Source of the DNA: Nitratireductor basaltis
Lineage (GTDB): Bacteria > Pseudomonadota > Alphaproteobacteria > Rhizobiales > Rhizobiaceae
Assembly: GCF_000733725.1 (NCBI RefSeq)
Contig: NZ_JMQM01000001.1
Span: forward strand, 124,001 to 188,000
Length of the DNA: 64,000 bases
Reading direction: 5' to 3'
Shown here piece after piece: positions 30,307-38,206 of the stretch. Within the stretch, counting starts at the first letter, position 1. Each line of letters opens with the position of its first letter. The notes under the pieces are model-generated. The model saw only the letters and a list, made by a program, of their open reading frames with translations, did no database searches and was not told the origin of the DNA. The translations under genes were made by a program, and so were the position numbers.

Positions 30307-31530
30307 TCATCGGCCTCGCAGCCGCTGGAGCACTTCCTTGCTGGGGTGCCCGTCCTGCGTCAAGCCCATGCGGGCCTGGAACTGCCGGATGGCTTCACGC
30401 GAGCCACCGCCGATCTTACCATCGATCTCACCTTCGTAATAACCTAATGCACCCAGACGCTGTTGCAATTCCTGCGTCTCGGAGAAGGAAAGGCGCTGGA
30501 AAGGGCGGTTCCAGTCATTCACCAGACCCCCGACGCCCTGAATCGCATCGGCAAGGAGACCGACGGCGAGAGCATATTTGTCGGAGTTGTTGTAGCGCTT
30601 GATGACAAAGAAGTTCTTGGTCATCAGGAAGGACGGACCTTCCCGGCCGTCCGGAACCTTCAGCTCTGCGTTGCGCGAAGAATCCGGATAGGCCTTGCCA
30701 TTGGCACGCACCACACCGATTTCACCCCAGCGCTTGAGCGACATGGAGCCGGCGGGGAACTTGCGGCCACGTGGCAGAAGCACCTCATAGCCCCAGGTTT
30801 CTCCTGAGCGCCAGCCGTTCTTGCGCAGGAGATTGGCAGCGGTTGCCAATGCATCCGGCTCCGAGTTCCAGATATCACGACGGCCGTCGCCATCCATGTC
30901 AACACCGTAAGCCTGGTAGCTTGTCGGGATGAACTGGGTATGGCCCATTGCACCAGCCCATGAACTTGTAAGCTGGTCGGGGCGCACATCGCCGTTCTGA
31001 AGGATTTTCAACGCAGCGATGAGCTGCGTGCGGGCGAATTTCGACCGACGCTTGTCGGCATAGGCCAAGGTCGCCAGCGCCTGAGGCAGGCTTTTCATCA
31101 CGTTGTCGCGCTTGAGCGCTGCACCGTAGTTGGATTCGATCGACCAGATGGCGAGCAGGATATACCGGCTGACGCCGAACTGACGCTCAATGCGGTCAAG
31201 CCAGGGTTTCAGCTCACGGGCCTTCTGCCGGCCTTCGGCAATGGCAGCTTCCTGGACGCGATTGTCGAAATATTCCCATGCCTCAGCGCGAAACTCGGGC
31301 TGATAGCGTGCTTTTTCCAGAACGGAAGGATCTGGTTCGGTGATACCCCGGAACGCCTGATCATAAACGGCACCGGAAATACCCTGAGATGTGGCGACGG
31401 ACCGGAAATCACGGATCCACCGCTGAAAGCCGGCATCGGCATGGGCCGGCATTGAGAAAATCGTCGCTAAAATAAATACTAAAAACAGCTTCGCAGCGAC
31501 AAAGCCACGGGCGGCTCTGCTAGCAGTCAT
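30307..31530 (-). CDS. Lytic murein transglycosylase (MltB-like, with peptidoglycan-binding domain)
   Basis: A 407-residue periplasmic enzyme that cleaves peptidoglycan to form 1,6-anhydromuropeptides. The signal peptide ends at about residue 31. The catalytic Glu is E132 in W-S-I-E-S-N-Y-G, and A-M-G-H-T-Q-F-I-P-T-S-Y follows, both marks of family 3 (MltB). The last 60 residues form a PG_binding_1 domain (L-Q-Q-R-L-G-A-L-G-Y-Y to the end). The ATG at 31530 is preferred because GGAGG lies five bases upstream; an ATG at 31542 adds four residues. It is divergent from galU and leads the operon with the DUF459 protein. Confidence 0.93.
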   Translation of the reverse strand: MTASRAARGFVAAKLFLVFILATIFSMPAHADAGFQRWIRDFRSVATSQGISGAVYDQAFRGITEPDPSVLEKARYQPEFRAEAWEYFDNRVQEAAIAEGRQKARELKPWLDRIERQFGVSRYILLAIWSIESNYGAALKRDNVMKSLPQALATLAYADKRRSKFARTQLIAALKILQNGDVRPDQLTSSWAGAMGHTQFIPTSYQAYGVDMDGDGRRDIWNSEPDALATAANLLRKNGWRSGETWGYEVLLPRGRKFPAGSMSLKRWGEIGVVRANGKAYPDSSRNAELKVPDGREGPSFLMTKNFFVIKRYNNSDKYALAVGLLADAIQGVGGLVNDWNRPFQRLSFSETQELQQRLGALGYYEGEIDGKIGGGSREAIRQFQARMGLTQDGHPSKEVLQRLRGR

Positions 31531-31622
31531 TGGAACCTCCATCGGAAACCTCGTTCCAGTATGGCCGATTGCGGTTAGTAAAGAGTTTACCCTATGATTA
31601 AGGCGAAACGTATATCGTGCAT

Positions 31623-31661
31623 CATCTTCTACTTCTGATTAGGGAACCCCTGTAGAAGATG
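31623..31661 (+). promoter_or_regulatory. Inverted repeat in the galU leader
   Basis: CATCTTCTAC (31623-31632) and its exact complement (31652-31661) form a ten-base stem with a 19-base loop, ending 47 bases before the galU start. It may be an operator or a leader hairpin. Confidence 0.45.
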
Positions 31662-31708
31662 CGCGTTTTCGGGCTTTGCCCGCCCATTTCTCGTTAGAGG
31701 GACTTCCT

Positions 31709-32608
31709 ATGAAGAAAATCCGTACCGCCGTATTTCCCGTTGCTGGTCTAGGCACGCGTTTCCTCCCCGCAACCAAGGCCTTGCCGAAAGAAATGCTGAC
31801 GGTCGTGGATCGCCCCGTCATCCAGTATGTTGTCGACGAAGCCCGTGAAGCCGGTATCGAGCATTTCATTTTCGTTACGGGCCGCAACAAGTCGGCGATC
31901 GAAGATCACTTCGATCACCAGTTCGAGCTATACGAGACCTTGGAGCGTCGCGGCAAAAAGGAAATCCTGGACAAGCTGAAGGCGATGCAGCCTGAGCCGG
32001 GCCAGGTCAGCTACACCCGTCAGCAGGTTCCGATGGGGCTCGGCCATGCCGTGTGGTGCGCGCGCGAACTCGTTGGCAATGAGCCATTTGCGCTCCTACT
32101 GCCCGACATGATCATGCAGTCGGAGAAGGGTTGCCTGAAGCAGATGGTCGAACTCTACGAGAAGACCGGCGGCAATGTGCTAGCCGTGGAGGAATGCGAC
32201 CCATCCGAGACGCATAAATACGGTATCGTCGGACGGGGTGACGAGGCCCATACCGGCTTCGAGATCACTTCCATGGTAGAGAAGCCGAAGCCCGAGGACG
32301 CGCCATCGCCGTTCTACATAACCGGTCGATACATTCTGCAGCCGGAAATCTTCCACTTCCTTGAAAATCAGGAGACCGGTGCGGGCGGTGAGATCCAGAT
32401 CACGGACGCCATGCGCGCGCTTCTCAAGCAGCAGCGTTTCCATGGGCATATCTACGAAGGGCGCACATTCGATTGCGGCCAGCCGGAAGGTTTCGTGGAA
32501 GCCAATCTTGCATTCGCCCTGCAGCGCGAGGATCTGGCACCCTATGTTGCCGAATTCGCCCGCAACATCATTCGCGAAGAGGCGGTCGATTCCGCAAAGG
32601 TTGCCTGA
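31709..32608 (+). CDS. galU: UTP-glucose-1-phosphate uridylyltransferase
   Basis: A 299-residue nucleotidyltransferase making UDP-glucose from UTP and glucose-1-phosphate, the donor for surface polysaccharides, glycans and osmoregulated glucans. The substrate loop [17 protein letters not shown] is at residues 13-29; [12 protein letters not shown] and the later E-K-P-K and G-G-E-I-Q motifs are conserved. The ATG at 31709 follows AGAGGGA; an upstream TTG would add eleven unconserved residues. It converges with the beta-barrel gene. Confidence 0.96.
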   Translation: MKKIRTAVFPVAGLGTRFLPATKALPKEMLTVVDRPVIQYVVDEAREAGIEHFIFVTGRNKSAIEDHFDHQFELYETLERRGKKEILDKLKAMQPEPGQVSYTRQQVPMGLGHAVWCARELVGNEPFALLLPDMIMQSEKGCLKQMVELYEKTGGNVLAVEECDPSETHKYGIVGRGDEAHTGFEITSMVEKPKPEDAPSPFYITGRYILQPEIFHFLENQETGAGGEIQITDAMRALLKQQRFHGHIYEGRTFDCGQPEGFVEANLAFALQREDLAPYVAEFARNIIREEAVDSAKVA

Positions 32609-32620
32609 TCAGGGATTAAC

Positions 32621-32648
32621 GCTGCGGCGCTGGCTTCAGCGCTGCAGC
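32621..32648. terminator. Hairpin between galU and the convergent beta-barrel gene
   Basis: Arms 32621-32632 and 32637-32648 are complementary over 12 bases with one G-T pair and a GCTT loop. It overlaps the last codons of the minus-strand gene. No T tract. Confidence 0.5.
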
Positions 32649-34231
32649 TTCAGGCCCATGAAGATGCTGCTTGCATCATATTCGCGTGTCTCGTCCGAAC
32701 TGGTGCGTTTCTCGTGCCGCAGACGGCCGGTAAGGCCTGCATAGCGGTTCAACCACCAGGTGGTTGCTGCCTGCGCGCTCAGTGTGAGGTCGTGGGCGCC
32801 ATTGGAGTAATCTTCGTAGGCTGCACCGAAAGCGAGCTCGCCGGAGAGGTTCGCGCGCAGTTCGCGCGACAACCGCAGTGTTCCATCATAAAGCAGCGAA
32901 CCACTGTCGCCTGCCGTACCTGCACTGTTGACGGTCGTGTTCGCGTCAAGACCAACGACGGTCCCCCGCATGGGTGACCATTCCAGCGACGAGGCGAGGG
33001 TGAAGCCCGAAACATCTTCGAGCCGCTCATCGTCCAGTCGCTCGGTCAACCAACCGGCCGAAACCTCGCCTTGCAGTTTTTCAGCTATGTCGACGGAAAG
33101 TCCCGCTCGTACGCCATAGCGGTCGGTGGAGCGTGCATAACCTTCCTGATCGATCTTGTTGTCGAAGACGCGGCGCCCCGCCTCCAGCTCAACAAATGGC
33201 TGGAGAGCAGGTGAGAGATGATAGCCGGTGCGAAGGCGCATAAGGGCCAGGGTAGAATTGCGATCTTCCTGCGAGAGGTTGGAACCGTCCGACAGGGTCG
33301 CGTCGGAGTATTGCTCGCGAACCAGTTCGCCTGTGGCGCTCAGCGAGACGCGCCCAAGGTCCCTGGTAACGCCGAGTGATGCGTTTATCTGATGGCGAAG
33401 CGGATCGTCGGCACTTGCGGTTTCAGGTACGTATTCGGCGGTGTCTTCCTCTACCTGGTAGCCCAGCGCTGCGCGTGCCTGCCATAGATCGGACAGGTCG
33501 AGTTGCAGTGCCGCGTCACCGCCACCTCGAATTTCCCTTATCTCCGCGCCAGACAAAGCGCGCCGTATCGTGCCGTAGCCGGACAAGCTTGCCTCATGGC
33601 GGCTCCAGTCCGAAACGGCATTCAGCCGAAGCGTTGTCTCCGAGAGGAGCGCTTCTTCGGCGTCTGCACTGTTGTCTGCATTGGTGGTGTAGGTCAGACC
33701 CTGTTCGAGGGTTGGAATCGCATTGAACGTGCCGAGGCGCAGGCCAATGGGAGCATATGGATTCGTCTCATCACGGGGTACGGGCACTTGCGTTGGCGGT
33801 ACCGGCCGCGCGGCAAGAGAGCGGGTCTGACCTGTCTCCAGATCCTCAGTGGTACCAGTCAGCGTGCCGTCCGTCGGTGCATCGGCTTCCAGGCCTTCGG
33901 CAAGGGCCGTATTAGCCGCATCGGCATCGTCAGCCCGCGACGCTCGCGGTTCGGGCAGATCGCGGGCGGTAATCCGCGAAAATGGCGCTTGGTCGATTGT
34001 GTAGCCGGGTTCGGCGGTGTCGGGAGACTGTGTGAATGGCTCATAGGTGTTCGAGGGAATGCCGTTGGTTGTCTCGCCGGTGAACAATTGGCGGTTGACC
34101 TGCTCTTCGCTCACGCCACCACGCAACTCGTTTTCCTGTGCGAATGCGTGCGGAAGCATTGCCATGGCCGTGCCTGATGAAAGCACCAGCCATACACATG
34201 CAATCCTGCCCTTGAACGCCTTGCGCGACAT
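32636..34231 (-). CDS. Outer-membrane beta-barrel protein
   Basis: A 531-residue exported protein. A signal peptide (about residues 1-32, ending H-A-F-A-Q) is followed by a polar, acidic segment of about 140 residues and then a region of alternating short strands with aromatic ends, typical of a beta-barrel (about 180-531, for example Y-G-T-I-R-R-A-L-S and L-R-T-G-Y-H-L-S-P). The last residue is Arg rather than the common Phe. Related rhizobial proteins are annotated only as outer-membrane beta-barrel proteins. The ATG at 34231 is used because the signal peptide begins there; the open frame continues upstream into the divergent kpsF region. It sits among envelope genes (galU, kpsF) but no specific cargo can be named. 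Confidence 0.8.
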   Translation of the reverse strand: MSRKAFKGRIACVWLVLSSGTAMAMLPHAFAQENELRGGVSEEQVNRQLFTGETTNGIPSNTYEPFTQSPDTAEPGYTIDQAPFSRITARDLPEPRASRADDADAANTALAEGLEADAPTDGTLTGTTEDLETGQTRSLAARPVPPTQVPVPRDETNPYAPIGLRLGTFNAIPTLEQGLTYTTNADNSADAEEALLSETTLRLNAVSDWSRHEASLSGYGTIRRALSGAEIREIRGGGDAALQLDLSDLWQARAALGYQVEEDTAEYVPETASADDPLRHQINASLGVTRDLGRVSLSATGELVREQYSDATLSDGSNLSQEDRNSTLALMRLRTGYHLSPALQPFVELEAGRRVFDNKIDQEGYARSTDRYGVRAGLSVDIAEKLQGEVSAGWLTERLDDERLEDVSGFTLASSLEWSPMRGTVVGLDANTTVNSAGTAGDSGSLLYDGTLRLSRELRANLSGELAFGAAYEDYSNGAHDLTLSAQAATTWWLNRYAGLTGRLRHEKRTSSDETREYDASSIFMGLKLQR

Positions 34232-34396
34232 CTGCCCCCGGAAACCCTGTGATTGTTGCGCATGGTGCGCCTGGTAACCAAAGCGTAAAGCGGGGTGGTT
34301 AACACATGGTTGAAAATGCCGGGCGATACGCACCATATGCTGCTTCTGACATCATTGAATGGACATGGCAGCGCGAAAGCGCTAATCGGCAATCCC

Positions 34397-35395
34397 ATGT
34401 TGAACAGACAGTCCAAACAGGGTGCGGATGCGGCCGAGGCACTCAACTCGGCGCGTCGCACGATTGAGACGGAGCAGCAGGGGCTGGCCGCCCTCCATGC
34501 TGCGCTGGACAATGGTCTCGCCGAGCCGTTTGCGCGTGCTGTCGAGATCATTTCGGGCATTGAAGGTCGCGTGATCGTCACTGGAGTGGGCAAGAGCGGG
34601 CATATCGCTTCCAAGATCGCAGCCACTTTGGCATCGACGGGTACGCCGGCCTATTTCGTGCATCCTGTCGAAGCGACCCATGGCGATCTCGGCATGATTA
34701 CGCGCCATGACGCAATCGTTGCCTTGTCCTGGTCCGGTGAAACGGCAGAGCTCAAAGGCATCGTCGCTTATGCCAAACGCTTTGCAATCCCACTCATCGC
34801 ACTGACGTCTGGTGCAAGGTCGGCCCTGGGGCGGGAGGCGGATGTGCTTGTCTGCCTGCCAAAGGTCACCGAAGCCTGCCCGCATGGGCTGGCTCCGACA
34901 ACCTCCACTTTGCTGCAGCTTGCCCTGGGCGATGCGCTTGCGGTGGCTCTACTGGAGGCGCGGGGCTTTACTGCCGATCACTTCCGCACTTTTCATCCAG
35001 GCGGCCAACTTGGCGCAAGCCTTACCCATGTCGGTGACGTCATGCATCGCGATGAGCGCATCCCGCTCGTGAAGACCGGCACCAGCATGCGTGAAGCGAT
35101 CCTCGAAATATCGCGCAAGGGCTTTGGGTGCGTCGGTATCATTGACGCGGAAGGATGCCTTTCCGGCATCGTGACCGATGGCGACCTGCGGCGGCATATG
35201 GACAATGACATTCTGGGCATGAGCGTTGATGACGTGATGACCAGGAACCCCAAGACGATTACCGGAGAAACGCTGGTGGCCACGGCGTTGCAGATGGTCA
35301 ATTCGTCAGCGATCACGACGCTTATGGTGGTCGAAGACCGCAAGCCCGTCGGCATAGTCCATCTGCACGACCTTCTGAGGATCGGCGCTGCCTGA
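34397..35395 (+). CDS. kdsD: Arabinose-5-phosphate isomerase, KpsF/GutQ family
   Basis: A 332-residue sugar isomerase converting ribulose-5-phosphate to arabinose-5-phosphate, the first step to KDO for lipopolysaccharide or capsule. The SIS domain (about 40-180) has G-V-G-K-S-G-H-I-A-S-K-I-A and the P-V-E-A-T-H-G-D-L-G segment; two CBS domains follow (about 208-330, with V-T-D-G-D-L-R-R). Several in-frame starts exist (GTG 34295, ATG 34316, 34337, 34397); the last gives the family length, though no start has a strong ribosome site. It is divergent from the outer-membrane protein, and a perfect eight-base hairpin overlaps its stop codon. Confidence 0.92.
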   Translation: MLNRQSKQGADAAEALNSARRTIETEQQGLAALHAALDNGLAEPFARAVEIISGIEGRVIVTGVGKSGHIASKIAATLASTGTPAYFVHPVEATHGDLGMITRHDAIVALSWSGETAELKGIVAYAKRFAIPLIALTSGARSALGREADVLVCLPKVTEACPHGLAPTTSTLLQLALGDALAVALLEARGFTADHFRTFHPGGQLGASLTHVGDVMHRDERIPLVKTGTSMREAILEISRKGFGCVGIIDAEGCLSGIVTDGDLRRHMDNDILGMSVDDVMTRNPKTITGETLVATALQMVNSSAITTLMVVEDRKPVGIVHLHDLLRIGAA

Positions 35396-35403
35396 GCAGC
35401 GCC
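35384..35403. terminator. Hairpin at the kdsD stop codon
   Basis: GGCGCTGC (35384-35391), CTGA loop, GCAGCGCC (35396-35403), a perfect eight-base stem between the convergent kdsD and NfeD genes. No T tract. Confidence 0.5.
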
Positions 35404-35409
35404 CATAGC

Positions 35410-35877
35410 TCACTTCGTGTCGGCCTCGACCAGGAGCTGGGCATCGCGCGTTCCAGTCACGCGCACGCGGCTGCCTGCGGGAAGGTCCGGGCCTTCCACG
35501 CGCCATGTCGTGTCCCCGAGACGGACGCGGCCAAAACCGTTGGCGATCGGTTCCTCAAGAATGGCCGTGCGTCCGACAAGTTGTTCAGCGCGACGGTTCA
35601 GAAGCGGCTGGTCGGTCTCTTCATCTGCAGTCCTGTCCATCAGGCGTTTGCCGATGAGAACAGCGGCGAGCGAGAGCAGCAGGAACACGAGCACCTGCAA
35701 CTGCCAGCTCCAGATTTCGACCGACCAGAGCTGAAGCGAAAGCGCGCCCGTGAGGAGCGCGGCAATGCCGATCCACAACAGGAAGACGCCAGGCACGACT
35801 ATTTCGGCTGCCAGCAGGACGAAACCCAGAACCATCCAGTTCCACGGGCCCAGTTCGGATAGGATGCTCGCGATCAT
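35410..35877 (-). CDS. NfeD-like membrane protein
   Basis: A 155-residue short NfeD protein. Three or four membrane helices (about residues 12-85) lead to a C-terminal OB-fold domain (about 95-155) with V-G-R-T-A-I-L and G-R-V-R-L-G-D-T-T-W-R-V. NfeD proteins pair with SPFH/stomatin proteins, and the SPFH gene lies 13 bases upstream, so they form the usual two-gene operon, thought to organise membrane microdomains or control membrane proteolysis. The ATG at 35877 is used; the frame is open further upstream only inside the SPFH gene. Confidence 0.9.
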   Translation of the reverse strand: MIASILSELGPWNWMVLGFVLLAAEIVVPGVFLLWIGIAALLTGALSLQLWSVEIWSWQLQVLVFLLLSLAAVLIGKRLMDRTADEETDQPLLNRRAEQLVGRTAILEEPIANGFGRVRLGDTTWRVEGPDLPAGSRVRVTGTRDAQLLVEADTK

Positions 35878-35890
35878 GAACAAAGGCCTA

Positions 35891-36841
35891 TCAGTCCTGG
35901 CTTGGTGTGCGGGTTGAGGGCGGGCGGGCGCTGGAGGCGCGACGCATGGGCTTGGCGTCATCGCCGAAAACGTCCTTGGCGATCGAGCCAATGCCGCCGA
36001 GGGTGCCGATCAGCGATGAGGCCTCGAAGGGCATGAGCACGATCTTGTTGTTGGAGGACGAGCCGATGGTGGAAAGTGCTTCGGTGTATTTCTGTGCGAC
36101 GAAGTAGTTCACTGCCTGGACGTCGCCCATGGCGATGGCCTCCGAGACAACCTTGGTTGCTTTTGCTTCAGCCTCTGCGGCACGCTCGCGCGCTTCAGCA
36201 TCGCGGAACGCTGCTTCCTTGCGGCCTTCTGCCTCCAGAATTTCTGCCTGTTTCAGACCTTCGGCCTCAAGGATCTGTGCACGCTTGTTGCGCTCGGCCA
36301 TCATCTGGCGGGCCATGGATTCCACGAGATTGGCCGGTGGATTGATGTCCTTGATCTCGACGCGGGTTATCTTGATGCCCCAGGGATTGGCAGCCTCGTC
36401 GACGATGCGCAGGAGACGCTCATTGATCGCATCGCGATTGGAGAGGAGCTCATCCAGATCCATCGAGCCCATGACCGAGCGGATATTCGTCATGGTGAGG
36501 TTGAGTATCGCGTTTTCAAGGCCGGACACCTGATAGGCAGCCTGCGGGGCGTTGAGAACCTGATAGAAGGCGACACCGTCGACAGCAACGGTGGCATTGT
36601 CGCGGGTGATGATGTCCTGGGTCGGAATGTCGAGTACCTGCTCCATCATGTTCATCTTCGAGCCGACCTGGTCGATGAAGGGAACGATGATGTTCAAGCC
36701 CGGCGAGAGCGTGCGCGTATAGCGGCCGAACCGCTCGACCGTGTAGTTGAACCCCTGCGGCACCGTCTTGATGCCGGAGAAGATGAGAAGCAGTACGAGA
36801 ACAGCAAGAACGAGTAGGACAATATCAAAGCCGGAAAACAT
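35891..36841 (-). CDS. SPFH/stomatin-like protein (QmcA-type)
   Basis: A 316-residue band-7 protein. One N-terminal membrane helix (residues 4-22) is followed by the SPFH domain ([15 protein letters not shown] to about 190, with [13 protein letters not shown]) and a long coiled-coil (about 180-245) rich in E-A-E-G-R-K-E-A. The tail contains [13 protein letters not shown], common in the QmcA group. Such proteins form large membrane rings or rafts. It is cotranscribed with the NfeD gene. The C-terminus is basic and probably disordered. Confidence 0.94.
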   Translation of the reverse strand: MFSGFDIVLLVLAVLVLLLIFSGIKTVPQGFNYTVERFGRYTRTLSPGLNIIVPFIDQVGSKMNMMEQVLDIPTQDIITRDNATVAVDGVAFYQVLNAPQAAYQVSGLENAILNLTMTNIRSVMGSMDLDELLSNRDAINERLLRIVDEAANPWGIKITRVEIKDINPPANLVESMARQMMAERNKRAQILEAEGLKQAEILEAEGRKEAAFRDAEARERAAEAEAKATKVVSEAIAMGDVQAVNYFVAQKYTEALSTIGSSSNNKIVLMPFEASSLIGTLGGIGSIAKDVFGDDAKPMRRASSARPPSTRTPSQD

Positions 36842-36965
36842 GCTTTCCTCCGCGAGGCTCGTGGGAAATCAATGCGTGAACCTTATGATGCGGATTATGG
36901 CAGGAGCATTGCGTGCTTGTCACCTGAGCGGCGATCAACAGAAAGTTGAGAGAGACGATTAGTCA

Positions 36966-36998
36966 CAACAAAATGCGCCCGCCGCTTCCGGCAGGCGC
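36966..36998 (-). terminator. Rho-independent terminator of hemH
   Basis: On the minus strand GCGCCTGCCG pairs with CGGCGGGCGC (one G-T wobble) around GAAG, followed by ATTTTGTTG. It lies 33 bases after the hemH stop. Confidence 0.85.
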
Positions 36999-37030
36999 GT
37001 CCAGGTGTTGCGGATGTCAGCCTGAGCAGG

Positions 37031-38095
37031 TCAAACCCAGCCGGCGAGCTCGCGGCGAACCACGCCCTCTATGACCGCCATTCCGAGATCGCTGTCGTTG
37101 AGACACGGGATATGGGTGAAGTTCTCGCCGCCATTCTCGTGGAATATCTCGCCCGCTTCGCCTGCAATCTCCTCCAGGGTCTCAAGGCAGTCGGAGACAA
37201 AGCCGGGATTGAAGACGGCGATGTTTTTCACGCCGTCCTTCGCCAGCTTTTCAACCGTTTTGTCGGTATAGGGCTGCAGCCACTCTTCCGGCCCGAAACG
37301 GGACTGGAAAGTGGTGATGAGCTTGTCCTTCTCCCAACCCAATCGCTCGCGCAGGAGGCGCGTCGTCTTTTGGCAATGGCAGTGATAGGGGTCGCCACGC
37401 CTGAAATAGCTCTGCGGGATGCCGTGATAGGAGGCGAGCACCACCTCGGGCTCGAAGTCGAGCGTCGCGAAATGCCGCTCGATGGATTGAGCGAGTGCCT
37501 CGATATAGACCGGCTCGTCCTGATAGGAGGGGACCGTGCGAATTGCCGGCTGGAAGCGCATCTTCTGCAGCGCCTCGAAGAACTTGTCGTTCACCGTCGC
37601 CGTGGTCGTTGCCGAATATTGCGGGTAGAGCGGGAACATGACAATGCGGTCGCAGCCGCGCTTGATCATGCTCTGCGTCACATCTTCGATGGATGGGTTG
37701 CCGTAGCGCATCGCCCAATCCACCAAAACATTCGGGTGATCGTTCAGCCCATCCTGAAGCTTTTCGGCCTGGGCGCGGGTGAATGTGCGCAGAGGCGACT
37801 CGTTGCGCTCGTAGTTCCAGATCTCCGCATAGGCCGCACCGGATTTCTGCGGGCGTTTGCTCAAGACGATACCGTGCAGGATCGGATACCAGATCGCCCG
37901 TGGCCACTCGATGACGCGGCGATCGGAGAGAAATTCGCGCAGATAACGGCGCATCGGCCAGTAGTCGGTGCCATCCGGTGTGCCCAGATTGACGAGAAGT
38001 ACGCCTACCTTGCCGATCTTGACCGGTGGGTGGGTCTCGGGAAGAGGGCCGACGCTACGCGCCCTGGCCCTGTCGATGTCTGTGGAGATGTTCAT
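37031..38095 (-). CDS. hemH: Ferrochelatase
   Basis: A 354-residue ferrochelatase inserting Fe(II) into protoporphyrin IX, the last step of haem synthesis. The conserved blocks L-V-N-L-G-T-P, F-P-L-Y-P-Q-Y-S-A-T-T, the catalytic His in S-Y-H-G-I-P, G-D-P-Y-H-C-H-C-Q-K-T, and P-G-F-V-S-D-C-L-E-T-L-E-E-I are all present. Length is normal. It is monocistronic with a clear terminator; the preceding spacer holds a perfect 16-base inverted repeat belonging to the neighbouring nucleotidase transcript. No haem- or iron-responsive box was recognised. Confidence 0.96.
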   Translation of the reverse strand: MNISTDIDRARARSVGPLPETHPPVKIGKVGVLLVNLGTPDGTDYWPMRRYLREFLSDRRVIEWPRAIWYPILHGIVLSKRPQKSGAAYAEIWNYERNESPLRTFTRAQAEKLQDGLNDHPNVLVDWAMRYGNPSIEDVTQSMIKRGCDRIVMFPLYPQYSATTTATVNDKFFEALQKMRFQPAIRTVPSYQDEPVYIEALAQSIERHFATLDFEPEVVLASYHGIPQSYFRRGDPYHCHCQKTTRLLRERLGWEKDKLITTFQSRFGPEEWLQPYTDKTVEKLAKDGVKNIAVFNPGFVSDCLETLEEIAGEAGEIFHENGGENFTHIPCLNDSDLGMAVIEGVVRRELAGWV

Positions 38096-38158
38096 GTTTT
38101 GCCCTTTGTCCGCGTCTGAAAGCTAGCGGAGTTGCAAGGGAAAACAATGGTACTTGTG

Positions 38159-38197
38159 GCCGCAGGTCGGTGAAAGCTGTGTTCACCGACCTGCGGC
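38159..38197 (-). terminator. Perfect 16-base inverted repeat after the 5'-nucleotidase gene
   Basis: Arms 38159-38174 and 38182-38197 are exact complements over 16 bases with a seven-base loop, starting ten bases after the nucleotidase stop. No T tract; probably a 3' stabilising or terminating hairpin. Confidence 0.65.
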
Positions 38198-38206
38198 AGG
38201 TCCTTG

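Noticed and set aside
31530-31560. EcfG promoter before galU (GGAAC ... CGTT)
   Set aside because: The spacer is 15 bases, outside the 16-17 of the consensus, and it overlaps the ribosome site of the divergent gene.
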